A DNA stretch of 64,000 nt from Paenibacillus peoriae (lineage in GTDB: Bacteria; Bacillota; Bacilli; Paenibacillales; Paenibacillaceae): assembly GCF_022531965.1 (NCBI RefSeq), contig NZ_CP092831.1:4163001-4227000 (forward strand), written 5' to 3'. Positions 1 through 8,238 of this stretch are shown in pieces. The notes below the pieces were generated by a model, which searched no databases, had not been told where the DNA came from, and saw only the letters and a list, made by a program, of their open reading frames with translations. Both the position numbers and the translations under genes were made by a program. Position 1 is the first letter of the stretch. Each line of letters begins with the position of its first letter.

Positions 1-159
1 GTCCAGCCCCACAAAAGTCATAGAACCGATTCCATTCCACTGATTCAGGCCGTAATAGCCGGTCAGTACGATGGGTACATATATTACGGCTAATAACAGC
101 AGCAGAGAAGGCAATACATAGAGAGCAATGACAAGCTTATTGGACATGACCTTTTCCAC
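1..159 (-). CDS. Sugar ABC transporter permease (MalF-type), N-terminal fragment
   Basis: The first 53 codons of a membrane protein that runs off the left edge. It opens with a short basic stretch (EKVMSNK), then one long hydrophobic segment (roughly residues 9-32) and the NQWNG/FVGLD pattern seen just after the first membrane helix of MalF/UgpA-type permeases. I place the start at a GTG (157-159) because AAGGAGGT lies six bases upstream; an in-frame ATG four codons later has poorer spacing. It follows the solute-binding protein gene by 26 bases in the same direction, so both belong to one importer operon. The substrate is not visible from the sequence. Confidence 0.8.
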   Translation of the reverse strand, partial: MEKVMSNKLVIALYVLPSLLLLLAVIYVPIVLTGYYGLNQWNGIGSMTFVGLD

Positions 160-185
160 GGTTGGACCTCCTTAGGTGGTCAATT

Positions 186-1529
186 TCAATTTCCTTTCTC
201 GATGGCAGCCTTATGCTGGTCGGCAAATTGTTGCGGTGTCACCGCTTTACCAAACAACGCCTGAATCATATTCAAATGTACCTGTGCTGCATTCGGCTTC
301 ATCTGTACATCGGCGAACAACGTAATACTGCTGGCTTGATTCAGTCCGTTCAGCAAATCGACATACAGCTTGGGCAATTTTTCTTTGGAGGTGTCCACTT
401 TCGTCGCCGGAATAACGCCCGCCTGTGTGACCGATTGCTCTCCCCATTTGACTACGAAGTATTCAACGAACGCTTTGGCCTCTTCTTTCACCTTGGAATT
501 CTCAGAAACAAACAAACCTACTCCCGGACCTCCTACCCAACTGTTCTCGTTGCCCTTGCCGCCTGCAACCATCGGGAATTTAAAGAAGCCAATTTGATCT
601 TTAAATGCTTGCGGGATTGCGGGATTGGTCGTAAAATTCGGCAATTCCCAAGTAGCCATCAAATACATAGCTGCCTTGTTGTTCATAAATTCGGATTTTC
701 CCTCATCATTGGACAAGCCGTTAAATCCTTTGTTAAATGCATTCATATCCACAAGCGTCTGAACTTCGGAGGCCGCCTGAATTAAACCAGGGTCATCGAA
801 CGATCCTGAGCCGTCAATCGCTTTTTTCAGCGTTTCGTTACCTGCTATACGGTCCGCCAAATACATATACCAGAGCGAGCCGGTCCAGCGGTCCTTATTG
901 CCTAATGCAATCGGTGCTACTCCATGATCCGTAAGTGTTTTCACAACCTGCTTAAATTCGTCAAAAGTCGTAGGTACCTTCAAGTTGTATTTTTGGAATA
1001 TGGCTTTGTTGTAATAAATAGGTGTAATATTCAATTCAATCGGAAGCGCATACGTTTTGCCATTCAGCGCATAAGCTTCGGTCGTTCCCGGTACGAATTT
1101 GTCCTTCAGCTTGGAACCTTGCAGCAGGTCATCCATCGGCGTAAATAATCCACCTTTAACGTAAGGCTCCATAAAGCCTGCTGCCCAGGTGATGCCGATA
1201 TCCGGCAATTCATTGGAAGCTGACAGCACTTTGAGTTTGTTTTTATATTGTTCATTTTCCAGCACTTCCTGCTGAATGACGACATTCGGATGATCCTTTT
1301 GGTATTGATCTATAATCTGAGTCACAAGCTTGCTCTGCTGTGCCGAGCTTCCCTCTGGCCAGAGGTGCATCATTTTGAGTGTAACCTTTCCCCCGTCTCC
1401 ACTGGAACCGCCTTGACCATCCTTACCAGCACCGCAACCGGATAGCACCAGCATGAATGACAGCAGCAGGGTCAACCCAGCAAACCATTTTTGATGTGAG
1501 CGCTTACGTAAACCATACTCGTTGGACAT
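186..1529 (-). CDS. Extracellular sugar-binding lipoprotein, family 1
   Basis: A 447-residue substrate-binding protein of a carbohydrate ABC importer. The N-terminus has a basic stretch, a hydrophobic core and a lipobox ending LVLSGC, so it should be lipid-anchored outside the membrane. Downstream is the periplasmic-binding fold of solute-binding family 1, with typical segments such as ALPIELNITPIYYNK and WVGGPGVG. A longer reading frame begins at 1592, but the ATG at 1529 has GGAGGT eight bases upstream and starts just before the signal sequence. The YesN/YesM-like pair upstream probably controls it, and a cre-like site sits 34 bases before the start. Substrate unknown. Confidence 0.88.
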   Translation of the reverse strand: MSNEYGLRKRSHQKWFAGLTLLLSFMLVLSGCGAGKDGQGGSSGDGGKVTLKMMHLWPEGSSAQQSKLVTQIIDQYQKDHPNVVIQQEVLENEQYKNKLKVLSASNELPDIGITWAAGFMEPYVKGGLFTPMDDLLQGSKLKDKFVPGTTEAYALNGKTYALPIELNITPIYYNKAIFQKYNLKVPTTFDEFKQVVKTLTDHGVAPIALGNKDRWTGSLWYMYLADRIAGNETLKKAIDGSGSFDDPGLIQAASEVQTLVDMNAFNKGFNGLSNDEGKSEFMNNKAAMYLMATWELPNFTTNPAIPQAFKDQIGFFKFPMVAGGKGNENSWVGGPGVGLFVSENSKVKEEAKAFVEYFVVKWGEQSVTQAGVIPATKVDTSKEKLPKLYVDLLNGLNQASSITLFADVQMKPNAAQVHLNMIQALFGKAVTPQQFADQHKAAIEKGN

Positions 1530-1562
1530 CGTTAGACCTCCGTTTGTTGTATTTATATTTTT

Positions 1563-1576
1563 TGTAACCGTTATCA
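1563..1576 (-). promoter_or_regulatory. cre-like site upstream of the sugar-binding protein gene
   Basis: TGTAACCGTTATCA (plus strand) matches the CcpA consensus TGWAARCGYTWNCW at 12 of 14 positions and is nearly palindromic. It lies 34 bases upstream of the binding-protein ATG, where CcpA would block transcription. Weaker than the site at 15771. Confidence 0.45.
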
Positions 1577-1664
1577 TTTGTAAGTTTAGCACTCTATTCC
1601 TGCTTTCAACAGGGTACGCTCATTGGGTATAATTCCACTTTTATTGGGTTTGATCTGCCTACTG

Positions 1665-2465
1665 TCAGTCGATATTCTCCGGCCCTGTACGCATCTGCTG
1701 CCTGTAGCGGCTGGGACTTATCCCCTCGGTCGCTTTGAATACTTTAATAAAATATTTATCTGTTCGGTAGCCTGATCGTTCGCCGATTTGGGCAATCGTC
1801 AATTGGGTATGCAGCAGTAACTCCTTGGCCCGTTGCATCCGCAGCCGATGCAGATATTCGCTGAAGGACAAACCACTTTGCTCCTTGAATAAAACACTAA
1901 AATAGCTCGCATTCAGGTGTGAATGCGCGGCAGTCTGCGCCATCGTAATGGATTCGTGAAGATGCTCCGCCATATAGGTGAAGGCACGTCGTACCGGATC
2001 ACTAAGGGTAGCCGCCTGGAGATCAAGCTCTAGCAGAACAGGGTCAGCCAGCTTGTCCAGCTTCTCGTATCGCTGCCGCTCCTCTTCAAGCCGAAGCGCT
2101 TCATTGACCGCATTCAGCAGCTCTTGTTTATCAATCGGTTTGAGCAAATAATTGACGGCTCCCAGACGAAGAGCCTGCTGGACATAATCAAATTCCGCAT
2201 ACCCTGAGATGACAATGGTCGCTGGTCGTCGTGAATCCCGTTCCAGAGAGCGGATTAAATCCAGCCCACTGAATTCCGGCAACCGGACATCCGTAATCAA
2301 CAGATGAACCGTCTCTGCACGCAGTATATTTAGTGCTTCCAAACCATTACCGAATGTCACAATCCGGTATTTCCCGGCTGCCCATTGCTCCAGTGTCTGG
2401 TGTATCCCCTGACGTGTTCGCTGTTCATCGTCTACAATGACAATGGTTTTGGATGAAACACTCAT
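1665..2465 (-). CDS. Response regulator, YesN-type, AraC DNA-binding domain
   Basis: A 266-residue cytoplasmic regulator. Residues about 7-120 form a receiver domain: IVIVDDE holds the acidic pocket, the phosphoacceptor Asp is in LITDVRLPE, and the conserved Lys is in LLKPIDK. The C-terminal 100 residues carry two helix-turn-helix units of the AraC type, including IAQIGERSGYRTDKYFIKVFKATEGISPSRYR. Many YesN homologues exceed 350 residues because of a long middle region; here the middle is short. The ATG lies two bases after the kinase stop with GGAGGGCGG upstream, so the genes are translationally coupled. The sugar importer downstream is the probable target. Confidence 0.9.
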   Translation of the reverse strand: MSVSSKTIVIVDDEQRTRQGIHQTLEQWAAGKYRIVTFGNGLEALNILRAETVHLLITDVRLPEFSGLDLIRSLERDSRRPATIVISGYAEFDYVQQALRLGAVNYLLKPIDKQELLNAVNEALRLEEERQRYEKLDKLADPVLLELDLQAATLSDPVRRAFTYMAEHLHESITMAQTAAHSHLNASYFSVLFKEQSGLSFSEYLHRLRMQRAKELLLHTQLTIAQIGERSGYRTDKYFIKVFKATEGISPSRYRQQMRTGPENID

Positions 2466-2467
2466 TG

Positions 2468-4228
2468 CTACCGCCCTCCATATTCATCAGGAATTTCAAA
2501 AGCGACCACCGTTCCTTCCTGCTCAGCACTATGTATCAGCACACCGTCCGTTGGATAAGATGCGCTGTCATAATAGAGAGCGAGCCTGCGCTGCACATTA
2601 ACCAGTCCCATACCGGTTCCCTTGCTCTCGCAGGCTGCTCCCCCCATCAACGCTGTACGCACAGCTGCAAGTTCTTCCATTGTCATTCCAGGTCCGTTAT
2701 CTATGACCGCGATCCTGGTCCACCCCGGTCTGGTCGAAGGAGTGACACTGATTTCAACACGGCCGTTGCCGATGCGATTTTCCACACCATGCAAAATAGC
2801 ATTCTCTAGAATAGGCTGGATCAGCAGTTTAGGAAGCGGAATTCTGGCTGCCTCTGAAGGCATATGAATTTGCCAGCTCAGACGTTCACCCAGACGCATC
2901 TCCATCAGTTCCAGATAACGACGGATTTGCGCCATTTCTTCCCCGAGGGTCACCCAAGAGTCATGGTGAGCCGGTTCGATAACATAACGAAACAGCCGCG
3001 ACATAGACACCATCAGCCCGGCAAGCTCCTCCTCTCCCTTCTCCTGTAGCGACCAGTTGAAAGCATCCAGCGTATTAAAAAGGAAATGCGGATTGATCTG
3101 CGCCTGCAGAGCTTTAAGCTCGGTCTGGCTTTGTAAAACCTCCTTTTCGTAAATGACATGGATCAATTCATTGATATCGACAATCATCGTATTGTACTCT
3201 GCGTTCAATTCTCGCAGCTCGACCGCTGCTGCCGGTTCTGGATTCAGAGCCAACGCCCCTTCCCGTGAACGACGCATCGCCTGAATCAAGTGACCTATCG
3301 GTCTTGTAATCAACGTAGACAACATAAAGGACATAAACAGGAAAAGCACGGCACCAAGAGACGCGGAAATGATAAGTGTAGTCCGTAAAACCGTAATTCC
3401 GTCTGTGACGACGCTAACCGGAATCAGGATCAGCAGCGACCAGCCCGTCCGCTCCGACTGCTGAACCGCCTTCACATATTCCCGCTCCCCAATATGAACC
3501 GTCTGTGTCTTGCTGTGCAGTACACCTGACAAATCCGTCTGGTTCATTGGTTCACCCGACAGCAGCTGGCCTTGACGATCTACAAGCAGCATGGTTTCAT
3601 CCGCTTCTTCATTGACTGCTGACGCACCATTCAGTCCAAAATAACTTCGCTCCATACGGGTAATGAGGTACCCTCCGCGTGAGAACCAGCGATCCACCAA
3701 GCTGACCTGCCGAATTGCTAGCAGTGACCTGGGGTCCTCGGGATCAATGCCGATCCAGACCAGTCTTCCTTTCATCTGATTCGCTTCCCGGATGTCTGCC
3801 TGTCCGATACGTTCCTCCAGACTGCCCTCTCTAATCGGAAACAACATCTTCCCTTCAGCAGTATACAGTTCCAGTGAGCCGACACTCGGCATATATGCCT
3901 GATAGCTATGCATCACTTGCAGTAGGGATTGACGCTGTCCAAAATTCACCTTGCCCCCGTTGCGCTCCTCCAGCAAAATATGCTGAACAGACGGGTGATT
4001 AGCGACCTGCTCCGTCAAACTGTCCATCTGGCCGATTAATGCATCCAGCCTACCGCTTGCTTGTACCGCAGTTTGACCAATATGTCGCTCGGCACTGTCT
4101 TTTAACAGGTGAGACACATTGAGATAAATGAACGCCCCCGCTACACTCATCATAATAAGCATCACCAGTATAAATCCGATAAAAATCTGATTACGTAATG
4201 TGTTTAATGGTTGGTACCTTAAACGCAT
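2468..4228 (-). CDS. Sensor histidine kinase, YesM family
   Basis: A 586-residue membrane kinase. A first transmembrane helix (about residues 14-36) and a second (about 275-300) flank an extracellular sensor region. After them come a HAMP-like linker, the YesM-family His-kinase motif NPHFLFNTLDAFNWS containing the phospho-accepting His, and an HATPase domain with PILENAILHGVE (N box), DNGPGM (G1) and GTGMGLVNVQRRL (G2). It phosphorylates the adjacent response regulator. YesMN-type pairs in bacilli usually sense polysaccharide or sugar signals next to an ABC importer, which matches this locus. GGGGGAGA sits before the ATG. Confidence 0.92.
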   Translation of the reverse strand: MRLRYQPLNTLRNQIFIGFILVMLIMMSVAGAFIYLNVSHLLKDSAERHIGQTAVQASGRLDALIGQMDSLTEQVANHPSVQHILLEERNGGKVNFGQRQSLLQVMHSYQAYMPSVGSLELYTAEGKMLFPIREGSLEERIGQADIREANQMKGRLVWIGIDPEDPRSLLAIRQVSLVDRWFSRGGYLITRMERSYFGLNGASAVNEEADETMLLVDRQGQLLSGEPMNQTDLSGVLHSKTQTVHIGEREYVKAVQQSERTGWSLLILIPVSVVTDGITVLRTTLIISASLGAVLFLFMSFMLSTLITRPIGHLIQAMRRSREGALALNPEPAAAVELRELNAEYNTMIVDINELIHVIYEKEVLQSQTELKALQAQINPHFLFNTLDAFNWSLQEKGEEELAGLMVSMSRLFRYVIEPAHHDSWVTLGEEMAQIRRYLELMEMRLGERLSWQIHMPSEAARIPLPKLLIQPILENAILHGVENRIGNGRVEISVTPSTRPGWTRIAVIDNGPGMTMEELAAVRTALMGGAACESKGTGMGLVNVQRRLALYYDSASYPTDGVLIHSAEQEGTVVAFEIPDEYGGR

Positions 4229-4267
4229 ATGCCATCTCCCCCTGAGCCATCGCAGAAAAGTAGATAA

Positions 4268-4281
4268 TGAGAACGCTTTCT
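4268..4281 (+). promoter_or_regulatory. cre site upstream of the yesMN-like operon
   Basis: TGAGAACGCTTTCT matches the CcpA consensus TGWAARCGYTWNCW at 13 of 14 positions (G for A at position 4). It lies 40 bases upstream of the kinase start codon, a position that would let CcpA repress the two-component genes and, through them, the sugar importer. Confidence 0.6.
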
Positions 4282-4402
4282 ATTTTCTATTCTAGCGCAT
4301 CATTCTCCTTTGTTGGCATATTTTCAGCAGAGATTATATCAAAATGGACAGCAATCTCTGGAATCATTATGTTCGACAATAACACGTAATAACGATACTT
4401 AT

Positions 4403-4439
4403 TAAAAAAGATGACTCCCGACACATGCAGGAGCCATCT
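4403..4439 (-). terminator. Terminator of the Gfo/Idh/MocA gene
   Basis: On the minus strand AGATGGCTCC pairs with GGAGTCATCT and is followed by six T. It lies about 90 bases past the oxidoreductase stop codon. Confidence 0.75.
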
Positions 4440-4525
4440 ACTGACCAGTTAAACCGAAGCTTCTTTAAAATCACCCAAACTAAGGTACCGTCCAGGCTCC
4501 GAAGCTTGTATATAAAATAGGTATC

Positions 4526-5518
4526 CTATTGGAGGGCAGCCAAAATGCGGTCGCACAGCTCCATCGTTTTCACGTTGTCCCGTCCACTTGAATCAGGCGT
4601 ACGTCCTTCTTGGCAGCAGTTTATGAAATGTGCGATTTCACCGACAAAACCGCGCAAGTACAAATCACGGTATCCGCCCGACATCGCGGAAGCTGATGGT
4701 GTCAGAACCGTATCATTTTCCGCAAGGGATTTCCAAGGAAGCTCTGTATGACTCTCCGACTTGTGAATGATCAGTGTATTCACCTCATCCGCGTTCGCAA
4801 AACCGTGGTCAAAGGTTACCGTAATACCTTCACTCTCGCGTGTCCATGCTGTCATACCTGCGAAGTATAGGCTGCCCACTACACCATTTTCAAATTTCAA
4901 GGCAATCGTATGGGAAATACACTCACCGTTATCGTTTGCAAATCCGGTAACCTGTACCACTTCCCCGAACAAATAACGTACCAGGTCGACCATATGAACC
5001 GCCGCCAGCTTCATGAAGTCTTCGCCAGTTTTACAAAACTGGGTACTGTCCACGAGAAATTTTGCCTGAAATGAGCGTGCGGCTCCAAGCGAGCCACCCT
5101 CAATCCATTCTTTTAACTTTATGTATACAGGTGCGTAGCGCTTCATGAAACCGACCATCAGCACAACGCCTGCTGCTTCTGCCGCATCTGCAATTTGGGC
5201 CGCTTCCTCGGCATTCCAACCCAGTGGCTTGTCTACAAAGACATGTTTTCCAGCCTTAATGCAGTCTAGTACGAGCGAAGGATGATCTGCCGCTTGTGCT
5301 ATCACGACAACTCCATCACAGTCTTCCTGCTCCAGCATAGCCTTGTAATTGTCATAAGGTGTGCCACTACTTCCAAACCGCTGAAGTGCTGTCTTCGATC
5401 TGCTTAAATCTCTAGTCGCAATCGCCTGAATTTCAGCACCTGCCCCAATAACAGCAGGATATATATTCGTTGAAGCGTGAAAGCCAGCCCCGATAAAACA
5501 CAGCTTCACCTTGCTCAT
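4526..5518 (-). CDS. Gfo/Idh/MocA family NAD(P)-dependent oxidoreductase
   Basis: A 330-residue cytoplasmic dehydrogenase of the sugar/inositol type. The N-terminal Rossmann fold shows FIGAGFHAS, and the family signature EDCDGVVVIA...HVFVDKPLGWNAEEA contains the conserved Lys of the KPLG motif. The C-terminal half has the expected catalytic-region pattern around KLAAVHMVDLVRY. A frame extends to 5560, but the ATG at 5518 has GGGAGG eight bases upstream and begins directly at the nucleotide-binding fold. It is a separate unit from the YesMN operon. The substrate is not predictable; cyclitols or sugars are likely from context. Confidence 0.88.
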   Translation of the reverse strand: MSKVKLCFIGAGFHASTNIYPAVIGAGAEIQAIATRDLSRSKTALQRFGSSGTPYDNYKAMLEQEDCDGVVVIAQAADHPSLVLDCIKAGKHVFVDKPLGWNAEEAAQIADAAEAAGVVLMVGFMKRYAPVYIKLKEWIEGGSLGAARSFQAKFLVDSTQFCKTGEDFMKLAAVHMVDLVRYLFGEVVQVTGFANDNGECISHTIALKFENGVVGSLYFAGMTAWTRESEGITVTFDHGFANADEVNTLIIHKSESHTELPWKSLAENDTVLTPSASAMSGGYRDLYLRGFVGEIAHFINCCQEGRTPDSSGRDNVKTMELCDRILAALQ

Positions 5519-5587
5519 GTTAGTCCCTCCCATGTACACACTAAAATAATCCGATCCCATCGTACCCTATTGCCGAAGTATATATAC

Positions 5588-5628
5588 AAAAAAACCTTAA
5601 CAAAGATAATCCCTTATCCTTGTTAAGG
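5588..5628 (-). terminator. Terminator of the HEAT-repeat protein gene
   Basis: On the minus strand CCTTAACAAGGATAA pairs with TTATCTTTGTTAAGG (one mismatch) and is followed by seven T. It lies about 60 bases past the HEAT-protein stop. Confidence 0.85.
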
Positions 5629-5686
5629 CTCTGTCTGTATCACCTGCAACCATCCTTAAAATACATACAATTACAGGGTTCAGAAA

Positions 5687-6130
5687 TTACCTTGTGGATA
5701 ATGAAGCCCATTTTTGCTCCAGCCACTGGTCAAATTCAGCGCCCTTGTCGCCTTCATAGATGTCATAAATATCGACTCTCATCTTGTGCAGCTTCTCGCG
5801 AAAATCGTTGTAGGTATGGTCGGCTGGCAAGCTTTTTTTAATCCGCACCAGAATCTTCGTCAGGCCCTTAACAAGCTCACCCTCTTTGCGCACAGGCGGC
5901 TGTACATTCTCGCCCCATTCCTGAAGTCTGCGGTAAGCGGCTTCCTGAACGGCATATACCGTATCATGATTCAAACGATGTGTCAGCAAGTCAATCGTCT
6001 GCTGGTTCTTCCATGCACCCAGATCATTTACCGCAGCTAGGCGTGTTTTCCAATCGGAGGTTCGGTTTGCAGCTACTTTAAGCTGCTCATATACTTCTGC
6101 AAATTCCTGCTGAGTTTCGTTGTTTTCCAA
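5687..6130 (-). CDS. Small HEAT-repeat domain protein
   Basis: A 147-residue soluble protein with no signal peptide. Residues 20-75 read as paired amphipathic helices of the HEAT type (WKTRLAAVNDLGAWKNQQTIDLLTHRL, then VYAVQEAAYRRLQEWGE). The remainder is charged and helical, ending in DQWLEQKWASL. HEAT repeats mediate protein contacts, so this is probably an adaptor; no catalytic motif is visible. The start codon is TTG, with AAGGATGAG about ten bases upstream. It is transcribed alone, with its own terminator. Confidence 0.75.
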   Translation of the reverse strand: MENNETQQEFAEVYEQLKVAANRTSDWKTRLAAVNDLGAWKNQQTIDLLTHRLNHDTVYAVQEAAYRRLQEWGENVQPPVRKEGELVKGLTKILVRIKKSLPADHTYNDFREKLHKMRVDIYDIYEGDKGAEFDQWLEQKWASLSTR

Positions 6131-6248
6131 AATTGTCTCATCCTTTTCTAAAAATCACTATATTACTGTTCATCACGATTGCCGTTTGTTAAATATAACA
6201 TACTTGCCGGTCTTCTTCTAAAAAAGATAAAAATGAAATGATCGGACG

Positions 6249-6590
6249 TTACAGGAAATCTGCACGTGCGGGTGTAAATGCATCTAGCAGAATGCCGCCA
6301 TCCTCCAGTGGGATACAGCCATGAAGAGTATCGGATGGAAAATGGATGCTGTCTCCTTCTTTGACGGTCTGGACTTCCTTGGTTTCGCCATCATCAATCA
6401 TGAACTTAAAACTTCCCTTTATTACATAAGTGACTTGTTCATGGACATGCTTATGCAACAGGATTTCCCCTGTTTGGGCTTTGGCAAACATCACTTTGAC
6501 ATACATAAGCTGGTCGCTGTGGGCCAGCACTTTCCGGGTGGTATTACTGTCAACGATATCAATTTGAATATCTTGGTCATTAAAAAACAT
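6249..6590 (-). CDS. Cupin protein, KdgF-like
   Basis: A 113-residue single-domain cupin. The metal-binding motif is visible as HKHVHEQVTYVIKG (two His and one Glu) and the second cupin motif as GDSIHFPSDTLHG. Length and pattern fit KdgF, which opens the ring of 4,5-unsaturated uronates released from pectin or alginate. KdgF is named on pattern plus context: a KdgR-like repressor and a sugar PTS gene lie upstream on the same strand, and a pectate lyase lies 9 kb away. A generic sugar-binding cupin remains possible. AGGAGGAATG precedes the ATG. Confidence 0.7.
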   Translation of the reverse strand: MFFNDQDIQIDIVDSNTTRKVLAHSDQLMYVKVMFAKAQTGEILLHKHVHEQVTYVIKGSFKFMIDDGETKEVQTVKEGDSIHFPSDTLHGCIPLEDGGILLDAFTPARADFL

Positions 6591-6650
6591 GGATCATTCC
6601 TCCTCTTTTTAAGCACAATTGATTTAGATGAGTTATTTTGAAAAAATTCA

Positions 6651-6662
6651 TAAATCGGTTTA
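6651..6662 (-). promoter_or_regulatory. Secondary operator-like site before the cupin gene
   Basis: TAAATCGGTTTA differs by one base from the core TAAATCGATTTA of the large palindrome at 7951. It spans the last coding bases upstream of the cupin gene, so the same LacI-family repressor may act twice in this operon. Inference from sequence similarity. Confidence 0.45.
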
Positions 6663-6664
6663 GT

Positions 6665-7915
6665 TTAAAACCAGCGAAAAATAAGCCAAAGTACTCCGGA
6701 AAGGGTAGTAAAGTCGGGATCGGCGAACGTTACCCCTTCGGCACCCAAAAAAGAAAAGAGCGGCAAGGTGAGAGCTGGTAGCAGACAGAGCAAGAATCCA
6801 TTAAGACAACTGGAAATAACAGCTCCTCTAAAACCACCGCTGGAATTGCCGAATATCGCGGCTGCACCACCAGCGAGGAAGCAGGCCATGATCCCTGGCA
6901 CAATGACAGGCAATCCGACAAACGGGAAAAGAAAGACGCAGGCAACGCCTGTGAAGAAGCTGACCAAGAAGCCTACCAACGCGGAATTGGGTGATTTGTC
7001 GAACAGTACCAGAACATCCACACCAGGGATTGCTCCAGGTGCGAACACTTGGGAGAAGCCTTTGAAAGCGGGTACAATTTCAGTTGTGAACAGCTTAACA
7101 CCCGCTTTTGCGATATACAAGCCGGCAGCAAAAATAGCTGACTGTTCGAGGATAAAGACGATATATTCTTTGCCATCCGATAATTTGCTGACATAATCAG
7201 AACCAGCAACCAGTCCGGATACCAGCAAAAGCACAAGCATCGTCAAGGTCGTTGCAACATTGGGGTCGCGCAAAAAACTGATGCGGTCATTAATTTTTAC
7301 ATTTTCGGTGTCATTTTCACGGTTGCCGAACACTTTCCCTAAATAGGTGCCCAGAATGTAAGAGGTCATGGAAGCATGAGCAATCGTATAATCATCCGAT
7401 TTAATAATGTTTTTGCTGGCATTTCGGAGTAGGTAAGGAAACACCGCCATATAGCTCCCAATGACCAATGAACCGACGATGATCGTAGTCAGCGAACTGA
7501 GACCTAGACCTTTCATAACGGCTGTAGCGGCAAAGCTCATAAACAAAATCAAGTGAAGAGACAAATAAATGTACTTGAACTTGGTCAGACGTGCAAGCAC
7601 GATGTTAAGGATCATGGAAAAGAGCAGAATGAGCGCAGCATCCGCCCCGATCTGATCAATGGTCAGTGCCATAATGGCTTCATTGCTGGGTACGACACCT
7701 TTAAGGTTGAACGCATAAGAAAAAATTTGGCTGAAGTTAGTGAGAACGCCTCCTAAAATGCCGCCGCCGACCTTGATCATGGTGAAGCCCATGAAAGAAA
7801 GGGTAGTTCCCGTAATGATTTCTGATACTTTCTTCCTCTGGAATATAAGGCCGAGTAATGTCACAATCGCGATAATGATGGATGGCTCCCTGATAATGCT
7901 CATAAACATTTCCAT
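6665..7915 (-). CDS. PTS EIIC component, UlaA (ascorbate) family
   Basis: A 416-residue integral membrane protein with about 10-11 hydrophobic segments. Family marks of UlaA-type EIIC are visible: IVTLLGLIFQRKKVSEIITGT near the N-terminus, IKVGGGILGG, and late motifs PVIVPGIMACFLAGGAAAIFGNSSGGFRGA. These permeases carry sugar acids and need phosphoryl transfer from EIIA and EIIB, but neither gene is nearby. The start is set at the ATG at 7915, which has CGGAGAT seven bases upstream; the ATG at 7948 lacks a ribosome site and abuts the operator. Substrate could be an unsaturated uronate given the cupin and KdgR-like neighbours (inference). Confidence 0.82.
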   Translation of the reverse strand: MEMFMSIIREPSIIIAIVTLLGLIFQRKKVSEIITGTTLSFMGFTMIKVGGGILGGVLTNFSQIFSYAFNLKGVVPSNEAIMALTIDQIGADAALILLFSMILNIVLARLTKFKYIYLSLHLILFMSFAATAVMKGLGLSSLTTIIVGSLVIGSYMAVFPYLLRNASKNIIKSDDYTIAHASMTSYILGTYLGKVFGNRENDTENVKINDRISFLRDPNVATTLTMLVLLLVSGLVAGSDYVSKLSDGKEYIVFILEQSAIFAAGLYIAKAGVKLFTTEIVPAFKGFSQVFAPGAIPGVDVLVLFDKSPNSALVGFLVSFFTGVACVFLFPFVGLPVIVPGIMACFLAGGAAAIFGNSSGGFRGAVISSCLNGFLLCLLPALTLPLFSFLGAEGVTFADPDFTTLSGVLWLIFRWF

Positions 7916-7950
7916 AGTGATCTCCGACTTTCTTTTATTATTTTCCATTC

Positions 7951-7970
7951 TTACTAAATCGATTTAGTAA
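7951..7970. promoter_or_regulatory. Perfect 20-bp palindromic operator
   Basis: TTACTAAATCGATTTAGTAA is a perfect inverted repeat centred on CG, the usual form of LacI-family operators. It lies 36 bases upstream of the EIIC start and next to a LacI-family gene, which is its probable reader. Confidence 0.75.
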
Positions 7971-8194
7971 TACTCGAAAAAAATTTCCCTTCCGGGAATG
8001 TAAAAAGAAGCAGAATCATTTCCTTGTGAATTAAATCACAAATTACTCCATACATTATTCGCTTAAGCTCCATTCCTCCCCTCTCTTCAATCACCATCAT
8101 CACTAAATTCAGGACAACCATAAATGAAAGGGTATTCATGACTCGAATCATAAGATCATTATAGCTCTTTATTTTCTTTTTACAATAGAATTCA

Positions 8195-8208
8195 TAAAAA
8201 CGTTTTCA
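8195..8208 (-). promoter_or_regulatory. cre site between the LacI regulator and the PTS gene
   Basis: On the minus strand TGAAAACGTTTTTA matches the CcpA consensus at 13 of 14 positions. It lies just past the regulator stop and about 280 bases upstream of the EIIC start. No other gene is visible between 7971 and 8238. Confidence 0.5.
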
Positions 8209-8238
8209 AAAAAAAAAGAAAAGGACTTATTCAAACAT

